Under the pieces are notes generated by a model. That model did not search any database. It was not told where the DNA came from and saw only the letters and a program-made list of their open reading frames with translations. Shown here in pieces: positions 9,506 to 22,787 of a DNA stretch of 64,000 nucleotides (position 1 is the first letter of the stretch; every line of letters starts with the position of its first letter). Position numbers and translations under genes: made by a program. This DNA is from Antedon mediterranea (Eukaryota > Echinodermata > Crinoidea > Comatulida > Antedonidae), in NCBI RefSeq assembly GCF_964355755.1, contig NC_092677.1:20618101-20682100 (forward strand), written 5' to 3'.

Positions 9506-11993
9506 TACAGAATAGCTTTAAATCGCATTTGGAGACGTTTTAGACCATTTTGTAGTTTTCGAAAAAACTTGTTAACATAAAAACACAAAAGAGCTTCAAA
9601 TCGCATTTGGAGACGTTTTAGACCCTTTTGTGCATTTCGATGAAACTTGGTTACACAAAAACATCAAAGTGCTTAAAATCACATTAGAAACCGTTTTAGA
9701 CCATTTTGAGCATTTCGTTAAAACTTTTCACACAAAAACATCAAAGTCCACAAAATAGCTTAATATCGTTTTCAAAAACGTTTTAGACCATTTTGAGCAT
9801 TTCGAAAAAACTTTTTCACACAAAACATCAAAGTTTACAAAATAGCTTCAAATCGCATTTGGAGACGTTTTAGACCATTTTGTGATTTTCGAAAAAACTT
9901 GTTAACATAAAAACACCAAAGTGCTCAGAATACCTTCAAATCGTATTTTGAGACGTTTTAGACAATTTTGTGATTTTCGAAAAAACTTGTTAACATAAAA
10001 ACACCAAAGTGCTTAGAAAAGCTTCAAATCGCATTTGGAGACGTTTTAGACCATTTTGTGCATTTCGATGAAACTTGGTTACACAAAAACATCAAAGTGT
10101 TTAAAATCACATTTTGAGCATTTCGTTAAAACTTTTCACACAAAAACATCAAAGAGCAAAAAATAGCTTAATATCGTATTTAAAAACGTTTTAGACAATT
10201 TTGAGCATTTCGACAAAACTTTTTCACACAAAACATCAAAGTGTACAAAATAGCTTCAAATCGCATTTGGAGACGTTTTAGACCATTTTGTGATTTTCGA
10301 AAAAACAACATAAAAACACCAAAGTGCTCAGAATACCTTCAAATCGCATTTGGAGACGTTTTAGACCATTTTGTGATTTTGGAAAAAACTTGTTAACATA
10401 AAAACACCAAAGTGCTCAGAATACCTTCAAATCGTATTTTGAGACGTTTTAGACAATTTTGTGATTTTCGAAAAAACTTGTTAACATAAAAACACCAAAG
10501 TGCTTAGAAAAGCTTCAAATCGCATTTGGAGACGTTTTAGACCATTTTGTGCATTTTGATGAAACTTGGTTACACAAAAACATCAAAGTGTACAGAATAG
10601 CTTCAAATCGCATTAGAAACCGTTTTAGACCATTTTGAGCATTTCGAAAAAACTTTTTCACACAAAACATCAAAGTGTACAAAATAGCTTCAAATCGCAT
10701 TTGGAGACGTTTTAGACAATTTTGTGATTTTCGAAAAAACTTGTTTACATAAAAACACCAAAGTGCTCAGAATAGCTTCCAATCGCATTTGGAGACGTTT
10801 TAGACCCTTTTGTGCATTTCGATGAAACTTGGTTACACAAAAACATCAAAGTGCTTAAAATCACAGTAGAAACCGTTTTAGACCATTTTGAGCATTTTGT
10901 TAAAATTTTTCACAGAAAAACATCAAAGAGCAAAAAATAGCTTAATATCGTATTTAAAAACGTTTTAGACCATTTTGAGCATTTCGACAAAACTTTTTCA
11001 CACAAAACATCAAAGTGTACAGATAAGCTTCAAATCGCATTTGGAGACGTTTTAAACCATTTTGAGCATTTCGATAAAATTTTACACACAAAAACATCAA
11101 AGTGCACAAAATAGCTTAATATGGTATTTAAAAACGTTTTAGACCATTTTGAGCATTTCAACAAAACTTTTTCTCACAAAACATCAAAGTGTACAGAATA
11201 GCTTCAAATCGCATTTGGAGACGTTTTAGACCATTTTGTGCATTTCGATGAAACTTGGTTACACAAAAACATCAAAGTGCTTAAAATCACATTTTGAGCA
11301 TTTCGTTAAAACTTTTCACACAAAAACATCAAAGTCCACAAAATAGCTTAATATCGTATTTAAAAACGTTTTAGACCATTTTGACCATTTCGAAAAAACT
11401 TTTTCACACAAAACATCAAAGTTTACAAAATAGCTTCAAATCGCATTTGGAGACGTTTTAGACCATTTTGTGATTTTCGAAAAAACTTGTTAACATAAAA
11501 ACACCAAAGTGCTCAGAATACCTTCAAATCGCATTTGGAGACGTTTTAGACCATTTTGTGATTTTCGAAAAAACTTGTTAACATAAAAACACCAAAGTGC
11601 TTAGAAAAGCTTCAAATCGCATTTGGAGACGTTTTAGACCATTTTGTGCATTTCGATGAAACTTGGTTACACAAAAACATCAAAGTGTTTAAAATCACAT
11701 TTTGAGCATTTCGTTAAAACTTTTCACACAAAAACATCAAAGAGCAAAAAATAGCTTAATATCGTATTTAAAAACGTTTTAGACCATTTTGAGCATTTCG
11801 ACAAAACTTTTTCACACAAAACATCAAAGTGTACAAAATAGCTTCAAATCGCATTTGGAGACGTTTTAGACCATTTTGTGATTTTCGAAAAAACAACATA
11901 AAAACACCAAAGTGCTCAGAATACCTTCAAATCGCATTTGGAGACGTTTTAGACCATTTTGTGATTTTGGAAAAAACTTGTTAACATAAAAAC
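9158..11993. repeat. 2836-bp tandem duplication, left copy
   Basis: The left and right copies agree from 9158 to 12,022 at offset 2836. The flanking differences are 9157 t versus 11,993 c on the left, and cgtgttttg at 12,021 versus cgtattttg at 14,857 on the right. The exchange point therefore lies within about 29 bases, 11,994-12,022. Only two internal differences were noticed: gacaattttgagc near 10,195 versus gaccattttgagc, and gaccatttcg near 11,385 versus gagcatttcg. This makes it one of the youngest events in the window. Confidence 0.85.
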
Positions 11994-14858
11994 ACCAAAG
12001 TGCTCAGAATACCTTCAAATCGTGTTTTGAGACGTTTTAGACCATTTTGTGATTTTCGAAAAAACTTGTTAACATAAAAACACCAAAGTGCTCAGAATAC
12101 CTTCAAATCGCATTTGGAGACGTTTTAGACCATTTTGTGATTTTCGAAAAAACTTGTTAACATAAAAACACCAAAGTGCTCAGAAAAGCTTCAAATCGCA
12201 TTTGGAGACGTTTTAAACCATTTTGTTCATTTCGATGAAACTTGGTTACACAAAAACATCAAAGAGCACAAAAGTATTTAAAAACGTTTTAGACCATTTT
12301 GAGCATTCCGACAAAACTTTTTCACACAAAACATCAAAGTGTACAGAATAGCTTTAAATCGCATTTGGAGACGTTTTAGACCATTTTGTAGTTTTCGAAA
12401 AAACTTGTTAACATAAAAACACAAAAGAGCTTCAAATCGCATTTGGAGACGTTTTAGACCCTTTTGTGCATTTCGATGAAACTTGGTTACACAAAAACAT
12501 CAAAGTGCTTAAAATCACATTAGAAACCGTTTTAGACCATTTTGAGCATTTCGTTAAAACTTTTCACACAAAAACATCAAAGTCCACAAAATAGCTTAAT
12601 ATCGTTTTCAAAAACGTTTTAGACCATTTTGAGCATTTCGAAAAAACTTTTTCACACAAAACATCAAAGTTTACAAAATAGCTTCAAATCGCATTTGGAG
12701 ACGTTTTAGACCATTTTGTGATTTTCGAAAAAACTTGTTAACATAAAAACACCAAAGTGCTCAGAATACCTTCAAATCGTATTTTGAGACGTTTTAGACA
12801 ATTTTGTGATTTTCGAAAAAACTTGTTAACATAAAAACACCAAAGTGCTTAGAAAAGCTTCAAATCGCATTTGGAGACGTTTTAGACCATTTTGTGCATT
12901 TCGATGAAACTTGGTTACACAAAAACATCAAAGTGTTTAAAATCACATTTTGAGCATTTCGTTAAAACTTTTCACACAAAAACATCAAAGAGCAAAAAAT
13001 AGCTTAATATCGTATTTAAAAACGTTTTAGACCATTTTGAGCATTTCGACAAAACTTTTTCACACAAAACATCAAAGTGTACAAAATAGCTTCAAATCGC
13101 ATTTGGAGACGTTTTAGACCATTTTGTGATTTTCGAAAAAACAACATAAAAACACCAAAGTGCTCAGAATACCTTCAAATCGCATTTGGAGACGTTTTAG
13201 ACCATTTTGTGATTTTGGAAAAAACTTGTTAACATAAAAACACCAAAGTGCTCAGAATACCTTCAAATCGTATTTTGAGACGTTTTAGACAATTTTGTGA
13301 TTTTCGAAAAAACTTGTTAACATAAAAACACCAAAGTGCTTAGAAAAGCTTCAAATCGCATTTGGAGACGTTTTAGACCATTTTGTGCATTTTGATGAAA
13401 CTTGGTTACACAAAAACATCAAAGTGTACAGAATAGCTTCAAATCGCATTAGAAACCGTTTTAGACCATTTTGAGCATTTCGAAAAAACTTTTTCACACA
13501 AAACATCAAAGTGTACAAAATAGCTTCAAATCGCATTTGGAGACGTTTTAGACAATTTTGTGATTTTCGAAAAAACTTGTTTACATAAAAACACCAAAGT
13601 GCTCAGAATAGCTTCCAATCGCATTTGGAGACGTTTTAGACCCTTTTGTGCATTTCGATGAAACTTGGTTACACAAAAACATCAAAGTGCTTAAAATCAC
13701 AGTAGAAACCGTTTTAGACCATTTTGAGCATTTTGTTAAAATTTTTCACAGAAAAACATCAAAGAGCAAAAAATAGCTTAATATCGTATTTAAAAACGTT
13801 TTAGACCATTTTGAGCATTTCGACAAAACTTTTTCACACAAAACATCAAAGTGTACAGATAAGCTTCAAATCGCATTTGGAGACGTTTTAAACCATTTTG
13901 AGCATTTCGATAAAATTTTACACACAAAAACATCAAAGTGCACAAAATAGCTTAATATGGTATTTAAAAACGTTTTAGACCATTTTGAGCATTTCAACAA
14001 AACTTTTTCTCACAAAACATCAAAGTGTACAGAATAGCTTCAAATCGCATTTGGAGACGTTTTAGACCATTTTGTGCATTTCGATGAAACTTGGTTACAC
14101 AAAAACATCAAAGTGCTTAAAATCACATTTTGAGCATTTCGTTAAAACTTTTCACACAAAAACATCAAAGTCCACAAAATAGCTTAATATCGTATTTAAA
14201 AACGTTTTAGACCATTTTGAGCATTTCGAAAAAACTTTTTCACACAAAACATCAAAGTTTACAAAATAGCTTCAAATCGCATTTGGAGACGTTTTAGACC
14301 ATTTTGTGATTTTCGAAAAAACTTGTTAACATAAAAACACCAAAGTGCTCAGAATACCTTCAAATCGCATTTGGAGACGTTTTAGACCATTTTGTGATTT
14401 TCGAAAAAACTTGTTAACATAAAAACACCAAAGTGCTTAGAAAAGCTTCAAATCGCATTTGGAGACGTTTTAGACCATTTTGTGCATTTCGATGAAACTT
14501 GGTTACACAAAAACATCAAAGTGTTTAAAATCACATTTTGAGCATTTCGTTAAAACTTTTCACACAAAAACATCAAAGAGCAAAAAATAGCTTAATATCG
14601 TATTTAAAAACGTTTTAGACCATTTTGAGCATTTCGACAAAACTTTTTCACACAAAACATCAAAGTGTACAAAATAGCTTCAAATCGCATTTGGAGACGT
14701 TTTAGACCATTTTGTGATTTTCGAAAAAACAACATAAAAACACCAAAGTGCTCAGAATACCTTCAAATCGCATTTGGAGACGTTTTAGACCATTTTGTGA
14801 TTTTGGAAAAAACTTGTTAACATAAAAACACCAAAGTGCTCAGAATACCTTCAAATCG
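11994..14858. repeat. 2836-bp tandem duplication, right copy
   Basis: It mirrors the left copy, including the private gttttcaaaaacg tail (9769 and 12,605) and gtgtttaaaatcac (10,097, 11,685, 12,933 and 14,521, steps of 1588, 1248 and 1588). The 1588 step marks a further shared module of about 470 bp (9965-10,433 and 11,553-12,021) inside each copy. Confidence 0.83.
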
Positions 14859-16154
14859 TATTTTGAGACGTTTTAGACAATTTTGTGATTTTCGAAAAAA
14901 CTTGTTAACATAAAAACACCAAAGTGCTTAGAAAAGCTTCAAATCGCATTTGGAGACGTTTTAGACCATTTTGTGATTTTCGAAAAAACTTGTTAACATA
15001 AAAACACCAAAGTGCTCAGAATACCTTCAAATCGTATTTTGAGACGTTTTAGACAATTTTGTGATTTTCGAAAAAACTTGTTAACATAAAAACACCAAAG
15101 TGCTTAGAAAAGCTTCAAATCGCATTTGGAGACGTTTTAGACCATTTTGTGCATTTCGATGAAACTTGGTTACACAAAAACATCAAAGTGCTTAAAATCA
15201 CATTTTGAGCATTTCGTTAAAACTTTTCACACAAAAACATCAAAGAGCAAAAAATAGCTTAATATCGTATTTAAAAACGTTTTAGACCATTTTGAGCATT
15301 TCGACAAAACTTTTTCACACAAAACATCAAAGTGTACAAAATAGCTTCAAATCGCATTTGGAGACGTTTTAGACAATTTTGTGATTTTCGAAAAAACTTG
15401 TTTACATAAAAACACCAAAGTGCTAAGAATAGCTTCCAATCGCATTTGGAGACGTTTTAGACCCTTTTGTGCATTTCGATGAAACTTGGTTACACAAAAA
15501 CATCAAAGTGCTTAAAATCACATTAGAAACCGTTTTAGAACATTTTGAGCATTTCGTTAAAATTTTTCACAGAAAAACATCAAAGAGCAAAAAATAGCTT
15601 AATATCGTATTTAAAAACGTTTTAGACCATTTTGAGCATTTCGACAAAACTTTTTCACACAAAACAACAAAGTGTACAGAATAGCTTCAAATCGCATTTG
15701 GAGACGTTTTAACCCATTTTGAGCATTTCGATAAAATTTTACACACAAAAACATCAAAGTGCACAAAATAGCTTAATATGGTATTTAAAAACGTTTTAGA
15801 CCATTTTGAGCATTTCAACAAAACTTTTTCTCACAAAACATCAAAGTGTACAGAATAGCTTCAAATCGCATTTGGAGACGTTTTAGACCATTTTGTGCAT
15901 TTCGATGAAACTTGGTTACACAAAAACATCAAAGTGCTTAAAATCACATTTTGAGCATTTCGTTAAAACTCTTCACACAAAAACATCAAAGTCCACAAAA
16001 TAGCTTAATATCGTATTTAAAAACGTTTTAGACCATTTTGAGCATTTCAAAAAAACTTTTCCACACAAAACATCAAAGTTTACAAAATAGCTTCAAATCG
16101 CATTTGGAGACGTTTTAGACCATTTGGTGATTTTCGAAAAAACTTGTTAACATA
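14859..16154. repeat. Mosaic satellite segment between larger blocks
   Basis: It contains F1, F2, F3 and F4 monomers plus the cgataaaatttt/caacaaaact pair, in an order that does not match one neighbour over its whole length. Private changes include gttttagaacattttgagc near 15,535, aaaacaacaaagtg near 15,663 and ccatttggtgatttt near 16,125. I could not assign it to a single larger unit. Confidence 0.6.
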
Positions 16155-18950
16155 AAAACACCAAAGTGCTCAGAATACCTTCAAATCGCATTTTGAGACG
16201 TTTTAGACCATTTTGTGATTTTCGAAAAAACTTGTTAACATAAAAACACCAAAGTGCTCAGAATACCTTCAAATCGTGTTTTGAGACGTTTTAGACCATT
16301 TTGTGATTTTCGAAAAAACTTGTTAACATAAAAACACCAAAGTGCTCAGAATACCTTCAAATCGCATTTTGAGACGTTTTAGACCATTTTGTGATTTTCG
16401 AAAAAACTTGTTAACATAAAAACACCAAAGTGCTCAGAATACCTTCAAATCGTGTTTTGAGACGTTTTAGACCATTTTGTGATTTTCGAAAAAACTTGTT
16501 AACATAAAAACACCAAAGTGCTTAGAAAAGCTTCAAATCGCATTTGGAGACGTTTTAGACCATTTTGTTCATTTCGATGAAACTTGGTTACACAAAAACA
16601 TCAAAGAGCACAAAAGATCTTAATATCGTATTTAAAAACGTTTTAGACCATTTTGAGCATTTCGAAAAAACTTTTTCACACAAAACATCAAAGTGTACAA
16701 AATAGCTTCAAATCGCATTTTGAGACGTTTTAGACAATTTTGTGATTTTCGAAAAAACTTGTTTACATAAAAACACCAAAGTGCTTAGAAAAGCTTCAAA
16801 TCGCATTTGGAGACGTTTTAAACCATTTTGTTCATTTCGATGAAACTTGGTTACACAAAAACATCAAAGAGCACAAAAGTATTTAAAAACGTTTTAGACC
16901 ATTTTGAGCATTCCGTCAAAACTTTTTCACACAAAACATCAAAGTGTACAGAATAGCTTTAAATCGCATTTGGAGACGTTTTAGACCATTTTGTAGTTTT
17001 CGAAAAAACTTGTTAACATAAAAACACAAAAGAGCTTCAAATCGCATTTGGAGACGTTTTAGACCCTTTTGTGCATTTCGATGAAACTTGGTTACACAAA
17101 AACATCAAAGTGCTTAAAATCACATTTTGAGCATTTCGTTAAAACTTTTCACACAAAAACATCAAAGAGTAAAAAATAGCTTAATATCGTATTTAAAAAC
17201 GTTTTAGACCATTTTGAGCATTTCGACAAAATTTTTTCACACAAAACATCAAAGTGTACAGAATAGCTTTAAATCGCATTTGGAGACGTTTTAGACCATT
17301 TTGTTAATTTCGATGAAACAAAAACACAAAAACATCAAATTGCACAAAATGGCTTAATATGATATGGGAAAACGTTTTAGACCATTTTGAACATTTCGTT
17401 AAAAGTTTTCACACAAAAACATCAAAGTCCACAAAATAGCTTAATATCGTATTTAAAAACGTTTTAGACCATTTTGAGCATTTCGAAAAAACTTTTTCAC
17501 ACAAAACATCAAAGTTTACAAAATAGCTTCAAATCGCATTTGGAGACGTTTTAGACCATTTTGTGATTTTCGAAAAAACTTGTTAACATAAAAACACCAA
17601 AGTGCTCAGAAAAGCTTCAAATCGCATTTGGAGACGTTTTAAACCATTTTGTTCATTTCGATGAAACTTGGTTACACAAAAACATCAAAGAGCACAAAAG
17701 TATTTAAAAACGTTTTAGACCATTTTGAGCATTCCGACAAAACTTTTTCACACAAAACATCAAAGTGTACAGAATAGCTTTAAATCGCATTTGGAGACGT
17801 TTTAACCCATTTTGAGCATTTCGATAAAATTTTACAAACAAAAACATCAAAGTGCACAAAATAGCTTAATATGGTATTTAAAAACGTTTTAGACCATTTT
17901 GAGCATTTCAACAAAACTTTTTCTCACAAAACATCAAAGTGTACAGAATAGCTTCAAATCGCATTTGGAGACGTTTTAGACCATTTTGTGCATTTCGATG
18001 AAACTTGGTTACACAAAAACATCAAAGTGCTTAAAATCACATTTTGAGCATTTCGTTAAAACTTTTCACACAAAAACATCAAAGTCCACAAAATAGCTTA
18101 ATATCGTATTTAAAAACGTTTTAGACCATTTTGAGCATTTCGAAAAAACTTTTCCACACAAAACATCAAAGTTTACAAAATAGCTTCAAATCGCATTTGG
18201 AGACGTTTTAGACCATTTTGTGATTTTCGTAAAAACTTGTTAACATAAAAACACCAAAGTGCTTAGAAAAGCTTCAAATCGCATTTGGAGACGTTTTAGA
18301 CCATTTTGTGCATTTCGATGAAACTTGGTTACACAAAAACATCAAAGTGCTTAAAATCACATTTTGAACATTTCGTTAAAAGTTTTCACACAAAAACATC
18401 AAAGAGTAAAAAATAGCTTAATATCGTATTTAAAAACGTTTTAGACCATTTTGAGCATTTCGAAAAAACTTTTCCACACAAAACATCAAAGTTTACAAAA
18501 TAGCTTCAAATCGCATTTGGAGACGTTTTAGACCATTTTGTGATTTTCGAAAAAACTTGTTAACATAAAAACACCAAAGTGCTCAGAATACCTTCAAATC
18601 GCATTTGGAGACGTTTTAGACCATTTTGTGATTTTCGAAAAAACTTGTTAACATAAAAACACCAAAGTGCTCAGAAAAGCTTCAAATCGCATTTGGAGAC
18701 GTTTTAAACCATTTTGTTCATTTCGATGAAACTTGGTTACACAAAAACATCAAAGAGCACAAAAGTATTTAAAAACGTTTTAGACCATTTTGAGCATTCC
18801 GACAAAACTTTTTCACACAAAACATCAAAGTGTACAGAATAGCTTTAAATCGCATTTGGAGACGTTTTAGACCATTTTGTAGTTTTCGAAAAAACTTGTT
18901 AACATAAAAACACAAAAGAGCTTCAAATCGCATTTGGAGACGTTTTAGAC
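16155..18950. repeat. Block X, copy 1
   Basis: Block X is marked by cacaaaagatcttaatatcg (agatct at 16,615), ccgtcaaaact, the core gttttaaccc at 17,798 with ttttacaaacaaaaac, and gattttcgtaaaaacttg at 18,229. The same set recurs at offset 28,202 (44,817; 46,000; 46,431), then 8848 further (53,665; 54,848), and near the right end (61,717; 63,152). The left edge is approximate. Confidence 0.8.
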
Positions 18951-20283
18951 CCTTTTGTGCATTTCGATGAAACTTGGTTACACAAAAACATCAAAGTGCT
19001 TAAAATCACATTAGAAACCGTTTTAGACCATTTTGAGAATTTCGTTAAAACTTTTCACACAAAAACATCAAAGTCCACAAAATAGCTTAATATCGTATTT
19101 AAAAACGTTTTAGACAATTTTGAGCATTTCGAAAAAACTTTTTCACACAAAACATCAAAGTTTACAAAATAGCTTCAAATCGCATTTGGAGACGTTTTAG
19201 ACCATTTTGTGATTTTCGAAAAAACTTGTTAACATAAAAACACCAAAGTGCTCAGAATACCTTCAAATCGCATTTTGAGACGTTTTAGACCATTTTGTTC
19301 ATTTCGATGAAACAAAAACACAAAAACATCAAATTGCACAAAATGGCTTAATATGATATGGGAAAACGTTTTAGACCATTTTGAACATTTCGTTAAAAGT
19401 TTTCACACAAAAACATCAAAGTCCACAAAATAGCTTAATATCGTATTTAAAAACGTTTTAGACCATTTTGAGCATTTCGAAAAAACTTTTCCACACAAAA
19501 CATCAAAGTTTACAAAATAGCTTCAAATCGCATTTGGAGACGTTTTAGACCATTTTGTGATTTTCGAAAAAACTTGTTAACATAAAAACACAAAAGTGCT
19601 CAGAATACCTTCAAATCGCATTTGGAGACGTTTTAGACCATTTTGTAGTTTTCGAAAAAACTTGTTAACATAAAAACACCAAAGAGCTTCAAATCGCATT
19701 TGGAGACGTTTTAGACCCTTTTGTGCATTTCGATGAAACTTGGTTACACAAAAACATCAAAGTGCTTAAAATCACATTAGAAACCGTTTTAGACCATTTT
19801 GAGCATTTCGTTAAAACTTTTCACACAAAAACATCAAAGTCCACAAAATAGCTTAATATCGTATTTAAAAACGTTTTAGACCATTTTGAGCATTTCGAAA
19901 AAACTTTTTCACACAAAACATCAAAGTTTACAAAATAGCTTCAAATCGCATTTGGAGACGTTTTAGACCATTTTGTGATTTTCGAAAAAACTTGTTAACA
20001 TAAAAACACCAAAGTGCTCAGAATACCTTCAAATCGCATTTTGAGACGTTTTAGACCATTTTGTGATTTTCGAAAAAACAACATAAAAACACCAAAGTGC
20101 TCAGAATACCTTCAAATCGCATTTGGAGACGTTTTAGACCATTTTGTGATTTTCGAAAAAACTTGTTAACATAAAAACACCAAAGTGCTCAGAATACCTT
20201 CAAATCGTATTTTGAGACGTTTTAGACAATTTTGTGATTTTCGAGAAAACTTGTTAACATAAAAACACCAAAGTGCTTAGAAA
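18919..20283. repeat. 1365-bp segment present in copies 1 and 3 of block X, absent from copy 2
   Basis: It begins with the end of the 319-bp cassette (divider at 19,007) and runs to 20,283. It matches about 55,969-57,333 at offset 37,050. In the 47 kb copy the sequence jumps from the base equivalent to 18,919 directly to the base equivalent to 20,284. It includes a monomer pair with gttcatttcgatgaaac and F3 monomers with tccacaaaat. Confidence 0.78.
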
Positions 20284-22787
20284 AGCTTCAAATCGCATTT
20301 GGAGACGTTTTAGACCATTTTGTGCATTTCGATGAAACTTGGTTACACAAAAACATCAAAGTGTACAGAATAGCTTCAAATCGCATTAGAAACCGTTTTA
20401 GACCATTTTGAGCATTTCGAAAAAACTTTTTCACACCAAACATCAAAGTGTACAAAATAGCTTCAAATCGCATTTGGAGACGTTTTAGACAATTTTGTGA
20501 TTTTCGAAAAAACTTGTTTACATAAAAACACGAAAGTGCTAAGAATAGCTTCCAATCGCATTTGGAGACGTTTTAGACCCTTTTGTGCATTTCGATGAAA
20601 CTTGGTTACACAAAAACATCAAAGTGCTTAAAATCACATTAGAAACCGTTTTAGACCATTTTGAGCATTTCGTTAAAATTTTTCACAGAAAAACATGAAA
20701 GAGCAAAAAATAGCTTAATATCGTATTTAAAAACGTTTTAGACCATTTTGAGCATTTCGACAAAACTTTTTCACACAAAATATCAAAGTGTACAGAATAG
20801 CTTCAAATCGCATTTTGAGACGCTTTAACCCATTTTGAGCATTTCGATAAAATTTTACACACAAAAACATCAAAGTGCACAAAATAGCTTAATATGGTAT
20901 TTAAAAACGTTTTAGACCATTTTGAGCAATTCAACAAAACTTTTGCTCACAAAACATCAAAGTGTACAGAATAGCTTCAAATCGCATTTGGAGACGTTTT
21001 AGACCATTTTGTGCATTTCGATGAAACTTGGTTACACAAAAACATCAAAGTGCTTAAAATCACATTTTGAGCATTTCGTTAAAACTTTTCACACAAAAAC
21101 ATCAAAGTCCACAAAATAGCTTAATATCGTATTTAAAAACGTTTTAGACCATTTTGAGCATTTCGAAAAAACTTTTCCACACCAAACATCAAAGTTTACA
21201 AAATAGCTTCAAATCGCATTTGGAGACGTTTTAGACCATTTTGTGATTTTCGAAAAAACTTGTTAACATAAAAACACCAAAGTGCTCAGAATACCTTCAA
21301 ATCGCATTTGGAGACGTTTTAGACCCTTTTGTGCATTTCGATGAAACTTGGTTACACAAAAACATCAAAGTGCTTAAAATCACATTAGAAACTGTTTTAG
21401 ACCATTTTGAGCATTTCGTTAAAATTTGTCACAGAAAAACATCAAAGAGCAAAAAATATCTTAATATCGTATTTAAAAACGTTTTAGACCATTTTGAGCA
21501 TTTCGACAAAACTTTTTCACACAAAACATCAAAGTGTACAAAATAGCTTCAAATCGCATTTGGAGACGTTTTAACCCATTTTGAGCATTTCGATAAAATT
21601 TTACACACAAAAACATCAAAGTGCACAAAATAGCTTAATATGGTATTTAAAAACGTTTTAGACCATTTTGAGCATTTCAACAAAACTTTTTCTCACAAAA
21701 CATCAAAGTGTACAGAATAGCTTCAAATCGCATTTGGAGACGTTTTAGACTTTTTTGTGCATTTCGATGAAACTTGGTTACACAAAAACATCAAAGTGCT
21801 TAAAATCACATTTTGAGCATTTCGTTAAAACTTTTCACACAAAAACATCAAAGTCCACAAAATAGCTTAATATCGTATTTAAAAACGTTTTAGACCATTT
21901 TGAGCATTTCGAAAAAACTTTTCCACACAAAACATCAAAGTTTACAAAATAGCTTCAAATCGCATTTGGAGACGTTTTAGACCATTTTGTGATTTTCGAA
22001 AAAACTTGATAACATAAAAACACCAAAGTGCTCAGAATACCTTCAAATCGTGTTTTGAGACGTTTTAGACCATTTTGTAATTTTCGAAAAAACTTGTTAA
22101 CATAAAAACACCAAAGTGCTCAGAATACCTTCACATCGCATTTTGAGACGTTTTAGACCATTTTGTGATTTTCGAAAAAACTTGTTAACATAAAAACACC
22201 AAAGTGCTTAGAAAAGCTTGAAATCGCATTTGGAGACGTTTTAGACCATTTTGTGCATTTCGATGAAACTTGGTTACACAAAAACATCAAAGTGCTTAAA
22301 ATCACATTTTGAGCATTTCGTTAAAACTTTTCACACAAAAACATCAAAGAGTAAAAAATAGCTTAATATCGTATTTAAAAACGTTTTAGACCATTTTGAG
22401 CATTTCGACAAAATTTTTTCACACAAAACATCAAAGTGTACAGAATAGCTTTAAATCGCATTTGGAGACGTTTTAGACCATTTTGTTAATTTCGATGAAA
22501 CAAAAACACAAAAACATCAAATTGCACAAAATGGCTTAATATGATATGGGAAAACGTTTTAGACCATTTTGAACATTTCGTTAAAAGTTTTCACACAAAA
22601 ACATCAAAGTCCACAAAATAGCTTAATATCGTATTTAAAAACGTTTTAGACCATTTTGAGCATTTCGAAAAAACTTTTTCACACAAAACATCAAAGTTTA
22701 CAAAATAGCTTCAAATCGCATTTGGAGACGTTTTAGACCATTTTGTGATTTTCGAAAAAACTTGTTAACATAAAAACACCAAAGTTC
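20284..22787. repeat. Block Y, left copy of a 2492-bp tandem duplication
   Basis: Shared markers recur at +2492: acttgataac at 22,005 and 24,497, and the F2 region starting 21,331 and 23,823. Its first part is offset by 2599 instead (20,288 to 22,887), because the right copy lacks 107 bp around 23,240-23,350. This copy has gttaatttcg at 22,488 where the right copy has gttcatttcg. Private changes include gacgctttaaccc near 20,820 and ttttgctcacaaaac near 20,943. Confidence 0.78.
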
